DNA of 6,164 nt, taken from contig JAABSS010000047.1 of the NCBI GenBank assembly GCA_011390235.1, positions 1 through 6,164 of the forward strand, given 5' to 3'. The notes below the pieces were generated by a model. That model saw only the letters and a list, made by a program, of their open reading frames with translations. It did not search any database and was not told the DNA's origin. Positions 1-6,090 of the stretch are shown here, piece after piece; position 1 is the first letter of the stretch, and every line of letters starts with the position of its first letter. Both the position numbers and the translations under genes were made by a program. The DNA is from Desulfotignum sp. (GTDB lineage Bacteria > Desulfobacterota > Desulfobacteria > Desulfobacterales > Desulfobacteraceae).

Positions 1-1
1 G

Positions 2-535
2 GAAAAAAAAATGATATTCGGTGCAGTTGCCGGCATCCTTGGGATCGGTTTGATCTTCATGCATGAAATCGAAACCTTTGATCTCACGGACAAAAGCCTT
101 ATGGGTATAGCCTTTGGCTTTACCAGTGTGCTGCTGGCATCTTTCGGCAATATCACTTCTGCCAGAAATTCCAAAAACAATATTCCGGTGCTCCAGGCCA
201 ATGCATTCGGCATGGGGTACGGGGCTCTGGCACTGGCGGTTCTGGCTCTGGGGCTTGGCAAGGAATTTTCCTTTTCTCTGACCCTGCCGTATGTAACGTC
301 TCTGGTGTACCTGGCGGTTTTCGGTTCCATCATCGCCTTTACAAGCTATCTGACCCTCATCAGTTCCATAGGTGCTGACAAAGCCTCTTACAGCATCATG
401 GTGGTACCGGTGGTGGCTTTGATCATATCTTCTTTTTTTGAAGGCTATGTCTGGAGCCTCTCCGCCATTATCGGCCTTATTCTGGTGATGTCAGGCAATT
501 TTCTGGCACTTCACAGGCGGGCGGTTTCCTCCTGA
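2..535 (+). CDS. EamA/DMT-family transporter, C-terminal part (5' end outside window)
   Basis: This is probably an inner-membrane drug/metabolite-type (DMT superfamily) transporter; the substrate cannot be told. The visible 177 codons are very hydrophobic. Counting from the Met codon at 11, they form about six membrane segments near residues 2-18, 31-50, 64-83, 92-112, 124-145 and 148-167, ending in a basic tail (LHRR). The pattern of one hydrophobic segment, a short polar stretch, then a five-helix block resembles the junction between the two EamA repeats followed by the complete second repeat. The frame stays open to the window edge (E-K-K before the Met at 11), so I read the gene as truncated by the window and not as starting at 11. 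A start at 11 is still possible, because it is preceded by GGA plus an A-run exactly as the rnj start is. The stop codon is at 533-535. Nothing in the sequence links its function to the downstream operon. The family is fairly certain, the substrate unknown. Confidence 0.85.
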   Translation, partial: EKKMIFGAVAGILGIGLIFMHEIETFDLTDKSLMGIAFGFTSVLLASFGNITSARNSKNNIPVLQANAFGMGYGALALAVLALGLGKEFSFSLTLPYVTSLVYLAVFGSIIAFTSYLTLISSIGADKASYSIMVVPVVALIISSFFEGYVWSLSAIIGLILVMSGNFLALHRRAVSS

Positions 536-537
536 CC

Positions 538-590
538 GCAGGACCGCCCCATGCACCAGCACCACCCCTGACAAGACACAGTGGTCCTGC
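538..590 (+). terminator. Inverted repeat with C-rich loop, possible (Rho-dependent?) terminator
   Basis: GCAGGACC at 538-545 pairs perfectly with GGTCCTGC at 583-590, and the stem can be extended inward by a G-T and a C-G pair (546/582, 547/581). It begins two bases after the transporter stop codon. There is no T-run after the stem, so this is not a canonical intrinsic terminator. Positions 544-580 hold 19 C but only 5 G in 37 bases, the C-over-G bias seen at Rho-loading sites. The function as a terminator is inference; the repeat itself is seen directly. Confidence 0.3.
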
Positions 591-595
591 ACCAT

Positions 596-601
596 TTGAC
601 A
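596..601 (+). promoter_or_regulatory. Isolated consensus -35 hexamer TTGACA, possible promoter for the rnj operon
   Basis: A perfect TTGACA lies 45 bases before the ATG at 646, in the only real gap upstream of the operon. At the usual 17-base spacing the sequence is GGGGGA (619-624), which is not a -10 box. The best A/T-rich stretch, around 630-637 (GGTAATTA), is too far away for a standard sigma-70 promoter. The position suits a promoter, but the elements do not fit well. Confidence 0.2.
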
Positions 602-604
602 AAC

Positions 605-616
605 CCGTTGCAACGG
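605..616. repeat. Perfect 12-bp palindrome CCGTTGCAACGG, possible operator
   Basis: The sequence equals its own reverse complement over 12 bases with no loop, which fits a dimeric DNA-binding protein better than an RNA hairpin. It starts four bases after the TTGACA at 596-601, where a bound repressor would block a promoter. No regulator gene is present in the window to pair it with. The operator role is inference. Confidence 0.3.
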
Positions 617-645
617 TCGGGGGATCTGTGGTAATTAGATCTGTT

Positions 646-978
646 ATGAAACAATATGTTATAGACGGACTGCGGCCGGAAGACTATCTTCTGCTCAAAG
701 AATACCTGGACCGGCACACTGAAATTGCCGGTATTGTCGGTATCTACTGGCTGGCCCTGGAAAAGACGTTACTGACACCCCTGCAGGCAGATCACCGGGA
801 CTGTGCGCCCCACGTGTTTGCCCTGAAACTGGAACAAACTTCTCTGGCCTGTGAACTGCTGGTCAGAACAAAAAAAAATATACGGTGCGCGTGTATGGCC
901 TATGCCACAAAAAAGCAGCGCAGCTGGTTGATGGACCAGACCGATGCTGTTCTGGAAATGCTGGCCATCCGCATATGA
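646..978 (+). CDS. Small conserved-looking protein of unknown function, upstream of RNase J
   Basis: This encodes a 110-residue soluble protein that I cannot assign to a named family. It starts MKQYVIDGLRPEDYLLLKEY, has an acidic, helix-like N-terminus, a central hydrophobic IVGIYWLALE stretch (about residues 32-41), and a C-terminal half with the sequence VRTKKNIRCACMAYATKKQR (about 75-94). The last contains a Cys-Ala-Cys pair in a basic context. There is no signal peptide or membrane helix. I chose the ATG at 646. A GTG at 628 in the same frame would add six residues and has GGGGGA upstream, but only three bases away. The ATG itself has no clear ribosome-binding site, so the start is uncertain. 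The gene ends 19 bases before rnj and runs in the same direction, so co-transcription is likely. I have an unverified impression that similar proteins occur in related deltaproteobacteria. A role linked to RNase J or RNA binding is only a guess from position and charge. Confidence 0.75.
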   Translation: MKQYVIDGLRPEDYLLLKEYLDRHTEIAGIVGIYWLALEKTLLTPLQADHRDCAPHVFALKLEQTSLACELLVRTKKNIRCACMAYATKKQRSWLMDQTDAVLEMLAIRI

Positions 979-987
979 GCGTATTTT

Positions 988-1000
988 GGAAAAAAAAATG
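988..1000 (+). promoter_or_regulatory. rnj ribosome-binding site and A9 spacer deciding the start
   Basis: A minimal Shine-Dalgarno GGA at 988-990 is followed by an unbroken run of nine A (990-998), the last being the first base of the ATG at 998. Spacing is seven bases, so this ATG is preferred over the in-frame ATG at 944, which lies inside the upstream gene and would add 18 residues outside the family fold. Slippage in the A-run would alter the spacing and not the reading frame. Confidence 0.6.
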
Positions 1001-2647
1001 CTGAAAGTAATACCGCTGGGAGGCCTGGGAGAAATCGGTCTGAACATGATGGTTGTGGAATACGAAGATGCCATGTTCATCATCGATGCCGGGCTCATGT
1101 TTCCGGAAGACTATATGCTGGGAGTGGATATCGTTATCCCGGCCATGAACTATATCCGGGAAAACCGGCACAAGATCCACGGCATCATCATCACCCATGC
1201 CCATGAAGACCATATCGGGGCACTGCCCTATCTGCTGCGGGAAATACGGATACCGGTCTACGGCACCGCCTTTACCCTGGGGATTGTGAGAAACAAACTG
1301 GTGGAATTTGAACTGAATGCCCATGTGGATCTCAACCTGGTCAGCCCGGGGGAGACACTGTTCATGGAGCCTTTTGCCATTGAATTCATCCGGGTGAGCC
1401 ATTCCACCATTGACGGCGTAGGTCTGGCCATCCAGACCCCTGAAGGTGTGCTGATTCATACCGGGGATTTCCGCATCAGCCACAATACCGATCCCATGAA
1501 AAATACAGACCTGTCTTCTTTTGCCAGATACGGGGAGCAAGGGGTGCTGGCCCTGTTTTCCGATTCCACCAATGTGGAGGTGGAAGGCTATACCATGTCT
1601 GAACAGGAGGTGGCAAAAAATCTGGGGAAAGTTATTTTTGCCGCCCCGGGACGGGTGATCGTGACCCTGTTTGCCTCCAATGTATTCCGGATCCAGCAGG
1701 TCATTGATATTGCCGTCAAAAACGGACGAAAGGTGGTCTTCAACGGCAGGTCCATGGAGCAGAACATTGCTGTGGCAGACAAGCTCGGACATATCACCTG
1801 TCCGGCAGACACCATTGTTGATATCAAGCAGATCCACAACCTGCCCGACTCCAAAGTGCTGATCATTACCACCGGCAGCCAGGGAGAGCCCATGTCTGCT
1901 CTGGTCCGCATGGCATCCGGGGTGCACAAGCACATCAGGATCAAAAAAGGAGACAGTGTGATCCTGTCCTCCAAAAATATCCCGGGCAATGAAAAAGCCA
2001 TTGCCAATATCATCAACAAACTCTACCGCAGGGGGGCGGATGTCATTTATTCCAAGGCGGCGGAGGTCCATGCCTCAGGACACGCCCACCAGGAGGAACT
2101 CAAGCTCATGCTCACCTTGACCAAACCCGGATATTTTATTCCCATTCACGGGGAATACAGACATCTGGTGGTCCATGCCCGGCTGGCGGAAAAAATGGGA
2201 CTGCCCCGGGCAAATGTGCTTGTTGCCGAGGACGGCAGGGTGATCGTCTTTGATGACACGGGGGGCCGCATCGATGGATGGGTGAAGACAGGCCGTGTGC
2301 TGGTGGACGGCAAGGGCATCGGAGATGTGGGCAGAAGTGTTCTCAAGGAGCGCAGGGAGCTTTCCGAAGGCGGCCTTGTAGTGGTGACCATGATCATTGA
2401 TGAGGAAACCGGGGTGGTCCTCTACGGCCCGGAACTGATTTCCAAGGGGTTTGTGTTTGATTCAGCCACCGGCCACCTGGTGGATGATGCCCAGTGCGTG
2501 ATTCTTGAAATAGTAGAAGAGATCGAGGCGGGATTCGACTCCCGGGTGGAACTGATCAGAACCCGTCTCAAAAAGGCTTTGAAGCAGTACTTTGCCTATA
2601 CCATCAACCGCAGACCGCTTATTGTGCCCATTATTATTGAAGTATGA
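998..2647 (+). CDS. rnj: Ribonuclease J (metallo-beta-lactamase/beta-CASP exo- and endoribonuclease)
   Basis: RNase J is a cytosolic zinc-dependent ribonuclease that degrades and matures RNA 5' to 3', preferring 5'-monophosphate ends, and can also cut internally. The 549-residue product matches the usual length of about 555. The metallo-beta-lactamase motifs are intact: an N-terminal GGLGEIG (8-14), the zinc-binding THAHEDH (66-72), SHS (134-136) and HTGD (154-157). The beta-CASP part shows SDSTN (188-192), TTGSQGEP (291-298), SSKNIPGNE (324-332), HASGHA (358-363) and PIHGEYRH (382-389). The C-terminal domain is present too, ending NRRPLIVPIIIEV, so the enzyme should be active and able to dimerise. 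Its start was chosen at 998 because family homology begins at MLKVIPLGG and a GGA Shine-Dalgarno sits in front. It follows a small unknown gene by 19 bases and overlaps ftsK by the four bases ATGA, so the two are probably translationally coupled. With only one copy seen I cannot say whether it corresponds to J1 or J2. Confidence 0.97.
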   Translation: MLKVIPLGGLGEIGLNMMVVEYEDAMFIIDAGLMFPEDYMLGVDIVIPAMNYIRENRHKIHGIIITHAHEDHIGALPYLLREIRIPVYGTAFTLGIVRNKLVEFELNAHVDLNLVSPGETLFMEPFAIEFIRVSHSTIDGVGLAIQTPEGVLIHTGDFRISHNTDPMKNTDLSSFARYGEQGVLALFSDSTNVEVEGYTMSEQEVAKNLGKVIFAAPGRVIVTLFASNVFRIQQVIDIAVKNGRKVVFNGRSMEQNIAVADKLGHITCPADTIVDIKQIHNLPDSKVLIITTGSQGEPMSALVRMASGVHKHIRIKKGDSVILSSKNIPGNEKAIANIINKLYRRGADVIYSKAAEVHASGHAHQEELKLMLTLTKPGYFIPIHGEYRHLVVHARLAEKMGLPRANVLVAEDGRVIVFDDTGGRIDGWVKTGRVLVDGKGIGDVGRSVLKERRELSEGGLVVVTMIIDEETGVVLYGPELISKGFVFDSATGHLVDDAQCVILEIVEEIEAGFDSRVELIRTRLKKALKQYFAYTINRRPLIVPIIIEV

Positions 2648-5001
2648 AAAAAGAACTGATCACCCTGGTGCTGGTTTTTCTGATCATCCTGACAGGTGTC
2701 AGCCTTTTTTCCTATCATGCACAGGATCCGGCACTGGGCCATGATGTTTCCGCGGTGCCCGATACCATCCACAACCATTTCGGCCTGCTGGGTGCCCATG
2801 TGGCAGGATTTTTTATTTTTCTGTTCGGGATCGGTGCCTTCTGGGTGCCGTTGATTCTTGCGCTTTTCACCCTGTGGTATGTAAAGGAAAAATCTGCAAA
2901 AATCATCTGGCTGACCTTTGCAGGGGGCATGATTCTCATGGTGTGCACAGGGGCCGGGTTTTATCTTTTCAAGGATGCCTATGCATTTTCCGCCACCCTG
3001 GTGCCGGCAGGCGGGTTCCTGGGTACGGCGGTTACCAGATTTTTGCTCACATATGCCAATATTGCCGGATGCATCATCATTTTGGTGTTTTTTTCCATCA
3101 TCGGCTTTATCCTCACCACCGGCATTTCCATGGTGACCCTGGTGGTGTTTGTGCGAAAAAAGATCCTGGATCTCAAAACTGCCATAACCTTGGAATGCAA
3201 AGAAGGTATGGATTATCTGAGACAGCTGGTCGACCAGTGGAAAACCAGGCGGCAAACTGCCCGAAAAACCCCTGACATCCTGGACATCTCACCGGAAACG
3301 ACTGACATCAACCTGCCTGCTGTCTGGCATAACAATGGGCCGGAAGCTTCTGAAGCAGATTTTTTCGGTCCACAGGTATCTGATCCACAGGTATCTGATG
3401 CCGGGAAAAAGGCCCAAAACCCCGGCCAAAAAGATTTGTCCGCCCCCACCATTGTGGCACCGGAAATTGATGATACAGAATATGCTTCAGATAAGGTGCT
3501 GGAAGATATCCGGGAGACAGAAGCATTCAAACTGCCGCCTCTGCGCTTTCTGGATGAAAAAATCAAAATCAGGCGGGAGATCGACACAGACAAGCTGCAG
3601 AAAAAAGCCCGGATACTGGAAACCAAGCTCAATGATTTCAATGTCAAAGGAGATGTGGTGGAAATTCTGCCCGGTCCGGTGATCACCACTTTTGAATACC
3701 GGCCGGCTCCGGGCATAAAATTATCAAAAATCACCGGTCTTTCCGATGATCTGGCCCTGGCCCTGAGTGCGGTGAGCATCCGCATTGTGGCTCCGATTCC
3801 CGGCAGGGATGTGGTGGGCATCGAGATTCCCAATGATGAACGGGAGATGGTGAACCTGCGGGAAATGGTGGCCTCCAGAGAATTTATCGCATCCGAATCC
3901 GTGCTCACCCTGGGCCTGGGAAAAGATCTCATGGGCCGGCCGGTGATCACCATGATGGACAAGATGCCCCATCTGCTCATTGCCGGCGCCACCGGTACCG
4001 GCAAGAGTGTGGGACTCAACGCCATGATTATCAGCCTTTTGTACAAGGCCACGCCGGATGATGTCAAATTTGTGATGATCGATCCCAAGCGCATTGAATT
4101 GTCGGTGTACAATGATATCCCCCACCTTATTTCCCCGGTGGTAACGGATATGAAAAAAGCCACCAATGCCCTTTTCTGGGCGGTAAAAGAAATGGAGCGG
4201 CGGTATGCGCTGCTCGAGGAAAACGGGCTGCGGAACCTGGCCCAGTACAATGACATGGTAAAAGAAAAAAACAGCGGCGTGCAGGCCGGTCCGGTTGCCG
4301 ACAGTGACGATGACAGCGCTGACATCCCTTTTTTACTGGAGACCCTGCCCTATATCGTGGTGATCGTTGATGAGCTTTCCGATTTGATGATGGTGGCATC
4401 CAAGGATGTGGAGTTTGCCTTGACCCGGCTGGCCCAGATGGCAAGGGCAGCCGGCATCCATATCATCATCGCCACCCAGCGGCCGTCTGCTGACGTGCTC
4501 ACCGGTACCATCAAGGCCAATTTTCCCACCCGGATTTCCTTTCAGGTGTCTTCCAAGATCGACGGCCGGATCATCATGGACCAGGGCGGGGCACAGAGCC
4601 TTTTGGGCAATGGTGACATGCTTTTCTGCCCGCCGGGTACCGGCAAGCTCATGCGTATTCAGGGGGCCTATATTTCAGAAAAGGAAATTGCAAAAATAAC
4701 CGGGTTTCTCAAGGAACAGCGGCAGCCTGACTATGATGAAAACGTTACCAAAGGAGAGGAAGACCAGGAATTCAAAGAATTTGATGATGCGGAATATGAT
4801 GAAAAATATGATGAGGCGGTGGCAGTGGTGACCCAGTCCGGCCAGGCTTCCATCTCCTATGTGCAGCGCCGGCTGCGCATCGGGTATAACCGGGCGGCCC
4901 GGCTCATTGAAATCATGGAGCATGAAGGCATTATCGGGCCCCAGATCGGTACAAAACCCAGAGAAATCCTGGTGAAAAATTATGGCGAAGACAGGTTTTA
5001 A
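2644..5001 (+). CDS. ftsK: DNA translocase FtsK/SpoIIIE
   Basis: FtsK is a septum-located, membrane-anchored ATPase that pumps chromosomal DNA into daughter cells and, in many bacteria, activates XerCD recombination at dif. The 785-residue product is about SpoIIIE length, far shorter than the roughly 1,330 residues of E. coli FtsK because the linker is short. Four membrane helices lie near 5-23, 52-79, 86-108 and 141-170. A polar, low-complexity linker follows (about 171-290), then the motor: the FEYRPAPGIKLSKI region (350-363), Walker A GATGTGKS (448-455), the DPKRIELSVYNDIPHL segment (480-495), Walker B IVVIVDEL (571-578) and ATQRPSADVLTGTIKANFP (610-628). A strongly acidic stretch (about 696-725) leads to the winged-helix gamma domain (about 722-776, including YVQRRLRIGYNRAARL), which in E. 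coli FtsK and SpoIIIE reads DNA polarity sequences (KOPS/SRS). The ATG overlaps the rnj stop codon, with only a weak GAAG just before it, so stop-start coupling is likely. A 15-bp tandem duplication lies in the linker. Confidence 0.97.
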   Translation: MKKELITLVLVFLIILTGVSLFSYHAQDPALGHDVSAVPDTIHNHFGLLGAHVAGFFIFLFGIGAFWVPLILALFTLWYVKEKSAKIIWLTFAGGMILMVCTGAGFYLFKDAYAFSATLVPAGGFLGTAVTRFLLTYANIAGCIIILVFFSIIGFILTTGISMVTLVVFVRKKILDLKTAITLECKEGMDYLRQLVDQWKTRRQTARKTPDILDISPETTDINLPAVWHNNGPEASEADFFGPQVSDPQVSDAGKKAQNPGQKDLSAPTIVAPEIDDTEYASDKVLEDIRETEAFKLPPLRFLDEKIKIRREIDTDKLQKKARILETKLNDFNVKGDVVEILPGPVITTFEYRPAPGIKLSKITGLSDDLALALSAVSIRIVAPIPGRDVVGIEIPNDEREMVNLREMVASREFIASESVLTLGLGKDLMGRPVITMMDKMPHLLIAGATGTGKSVGLNAMIISLLYKATPDDVKFVMIDPKRIELSVYNDIPHLISPVVTDMKKATNALFWAVKEMERRYALLEENGLRNLAQYNDMVKEKNSGVQAGPVADSDDDSADIPFLLETLPYIVVIVDELSDLMMVASKDVEFALTRLAQMARAAGIHIIIATQRPSADVLTGTIKANFPTRISFQVSSKIDGRIIMDQGGAQSLLGNGDMLFCPPGTGKLMRIQGAYISEKEIAKITGFLKEQRQPDYDENVTKGEEDQEFKEFDDAEYDEKYDEAVAVVTQSGQASISYVQRRLRIGYNRAARLIEIMEHEGIIGPQIGTKPREILVKNYGEDRF
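3370..3399 (+). repeat. Perfect 15-bp tandem duplication inside the ftsK linker (PQVSD twice)
   Basis: CCACAGGTATCTGAT occurs twice head to tail with no mismatch, encoding Pro-Gln-Val-Ser-Asp at residues 243-247 and again at 248-252. All third-codon positions are identical, which points to a recent duplication or slippage event and not to selection for the peptide. Being a multiple of three, it keeps the frame, and it falls in the disordered linker where length changes are tolerated. Confidence 0.9.
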
Positions 5002-5635
5002 AGATTTGGATTTTGACCTGCTGCATGCCATCAAAGGGTTCATGGCAGATGCAGAAGCGTTCAGACTCTATGACCTTGCTCTGGATGCGGCAGCCAGAGG
5101 TCCGATTCTCGAGATCGGATCCTATTGCGGCCGGTCTGCCGCCATCATGGGATGGGCGTGTAAAAAACAAGACGGGGTGCTGTTTTCCATTGACCACCAT
5201 AAGGGATCTGAAGAGCAGCAGCCCGGGGAAGCCTATTTTGATCCAGACCTGTATGATGACCGTACAAACGGAGTGAATACCCTGCCTTTTTTCCGGGATA
5301 CCCTGGAAAAAACAGGGGTGACCCACCATGTCATCCCCTTGGTCTGCACCTCCGCTGTTGCCGGAAAAATGTGGAAAACCCCCTTGTCCATGGTGTTCAT
5401 TGACGGCGGGCATTCCTTTGATGCAGCATACAGCGATTTTACAACCTGGTCCCCCCATCTTATGGATGACGGGTTTCTGGTGATTCATGATATTTTTTTC
5501 GACCCTGCCCGGGGCGGTCAGGCCCCAAGGCAGGTCTATGAAACAGCCATGAAAACAGGCAATTATAAAGAACTTCCCATGACCCATACCCTGGGGGTGC
5601 TGCAAAAAAAACGTTCAGATAAGGAAACTCCATGA
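4982..5635 (+). CDS. Class I SAM-dependent methyltransferase (Methyltransf_24-like)
   Basis: This 217-residue cytosolic protein probably transfers a methyl group from S-adenosylmethionine; the acceptor is unknown. After a short helical N-terminus comes motif I, ILEIGSYCGRSA (42-53), the glycine-rich SAM loop. SIDHH (69-73) follows, with Asp71 placed to bind the ribose, then FIDGGHSFDAAYSDF (139-153) and FLVIHD (165-170). The DGGHS...HD pattern is typical of Methyltransf_24 proteins. In related O-methyltransferases, equivalent acidic residues and histidines bind a divalent metal; metal use here is inference. A DHHKGSEEQQPGEAYFD segment (71-87) is a striking polar insertion after strand 2. The start at 4982 overlaps the ftsK end by 20 bases in another frame and has GGTG at 4971-4974. 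A later in-frame ATG (residue 21) would remove the first helix. The stop overlaps the thioesterase start as ATGA. No signal peptide is seen. Family confident, substrate not assignable. Confidence 0.88.
   Translation: MAKTGFKDLDFDLLHAIKGFMADAEAFRLYDLALDAAARGPILEIGSYCGRSAAIMGWACKKQDGVLFSIDHHKGSEEQQPGEAYFDPDLYDDRTNGVNTLPFFRDTLEKTGVTHHVIPLVCTSAVAGKMWKTPLSMVFIDGGHSFDAAYSDFTTWSPHLMDDGFLVIHDIFFDPARGGQAPRQVYETAMKTGNYKELPMTHTLGVLQKKRSDKETP
5621..5625 (+). promoter_or_regulatory. Ribosome-binding site AAGGA for the thioesterase
   Basis: AAGGA lies six bases before the ATG at 5632, inside the last codons of the methyltransferase gene. It is among the better Shine-Dalgarno matches in the window and supports the ATG at 5632 as the true start. 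It also suggests that this gene is not dependent only on stop-start coupling. Confidence 0.65.
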
Positions 5636-6090
5636 AACAAGCTGTGCTGGAAAAGATCAGGTCCTATTATCTGGAATTTCTGCCCTTTAACAAGGTATTG
5701 GGCATTGCAATCGATGTGCTGGATTATGACACAGGAGATGCACAGGTGAGTTTTCCCATGAAACCCGATCTGATCGGCAACTCTGCCGCCGGTATTCTCC
5801 ACGGCGGGGTAACGGCTGCGGTGATTGATTTAACCGGCGGGCTGAGCGCCCTTATCTCCTGTGTAAAATACCATGAAAAAGAGTCCCTTGAAAAGCTGTA
5901 CAAGCGGGTGACCGCATCCGCCACCATAGACATGCGGGTGGATTACCTGCGGCCGGGCAAAGGGAATGAATTTGTGTGCAAAAGCCGGATTATCCGGGCC
6001 GGCTCCCGCATTGTTGTGTCTAAAATGGCCTTGTCCAACCTTCAGGATGTGTGCATTGCCACCGGCACCGGTACCTATCTTGTCGGGTGA
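5632..6090 (+). CDS. Hotdog-fold acyl-CoA thioesterase, PaaI/YigI-like
   Basis: This is probably a cytosolic thioesterase that hydrolyses acyl-CoA to free acid and CoA. The 152-residue length is right for a single hotdog domain acting as a dimer or tetramer. It shows LPFNKVLGIAIDVLDYD (17-33), Asn50 and the signature GILHGGVTAAVIDLTGG (54-70). In PaaI-type enzymes the HGG loop and the acidic residue on the following helix (here Asp66) form the active site. The later TIDMRVDYLRPGKG (98-111) and the ending TGTYLVG (146-152) also fit. The extra segment of about 15 residues between the helix and the third motif (80-97), the PFN near the start and the RVDYLRPG motif resemble E. coli YigI as I remember it, a medium/long-chain acyl-CoA thioesterase. 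The exact substrate is inferred. It overlaps the methyltransferase stop by ATGA and appears to be the last gene of the operon in view. Nothing is truncated. Confidence 0.9.
   Translation: MKQAVLEKIRSYYLEFLPFNKVLGIAIDVLDYDTGDAQVSFPMKPDLIGNSAAGILHGGVTAAVIDLTGGLSALISCVKYHEKESLEKLYKRVTASATIDMRVDYLRPGKGNEFVCKSRIIRAGSRIVVSKMALSNLQDVCIATGTGTYLVG

Noticed and set aside
605..616. CCGTTGCAACGG as an intrinsic terminator hairpin
   Set aside because: A loopless palindrome with no following T-run cannot act as a standard terminator; a protein-binding site is more plausible.
944..997. Extended N-terminus for RNase J from the ATG at 944
   Set aside because: The 18 extra residues lie inside the upstream gene, do not resemble the family start and lack a ribosome-binding site; the ATG at 998 has GGA at proper spacing and begins where homology begins.
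863..2071. 402-codon open frame on the minus strand opposite rnj
   Set aside because: It lies antisense to a complete RNase J with all motifs. Its composition (very rich in His, Gly, Phe and Asp) is that of a mirrored coding frame, and it matches no family.
3213..4325. 370-codon open frame on the minus strand opposite ftsK
   Set aside because: It is antisense to the FtsK linker and motor, with Ser/Arg/Ile-rich composition typical of a reverse frame and no recognisable domain.
4931..5605. 224-codon open frame on the minus strand opposite the methyltransferase
   Set aside because: The plus strand carries a well-supported methyltransferase; the reverse product has no motif and is rich in Gly, His, Phe and Cys as expected from a shadow frame.
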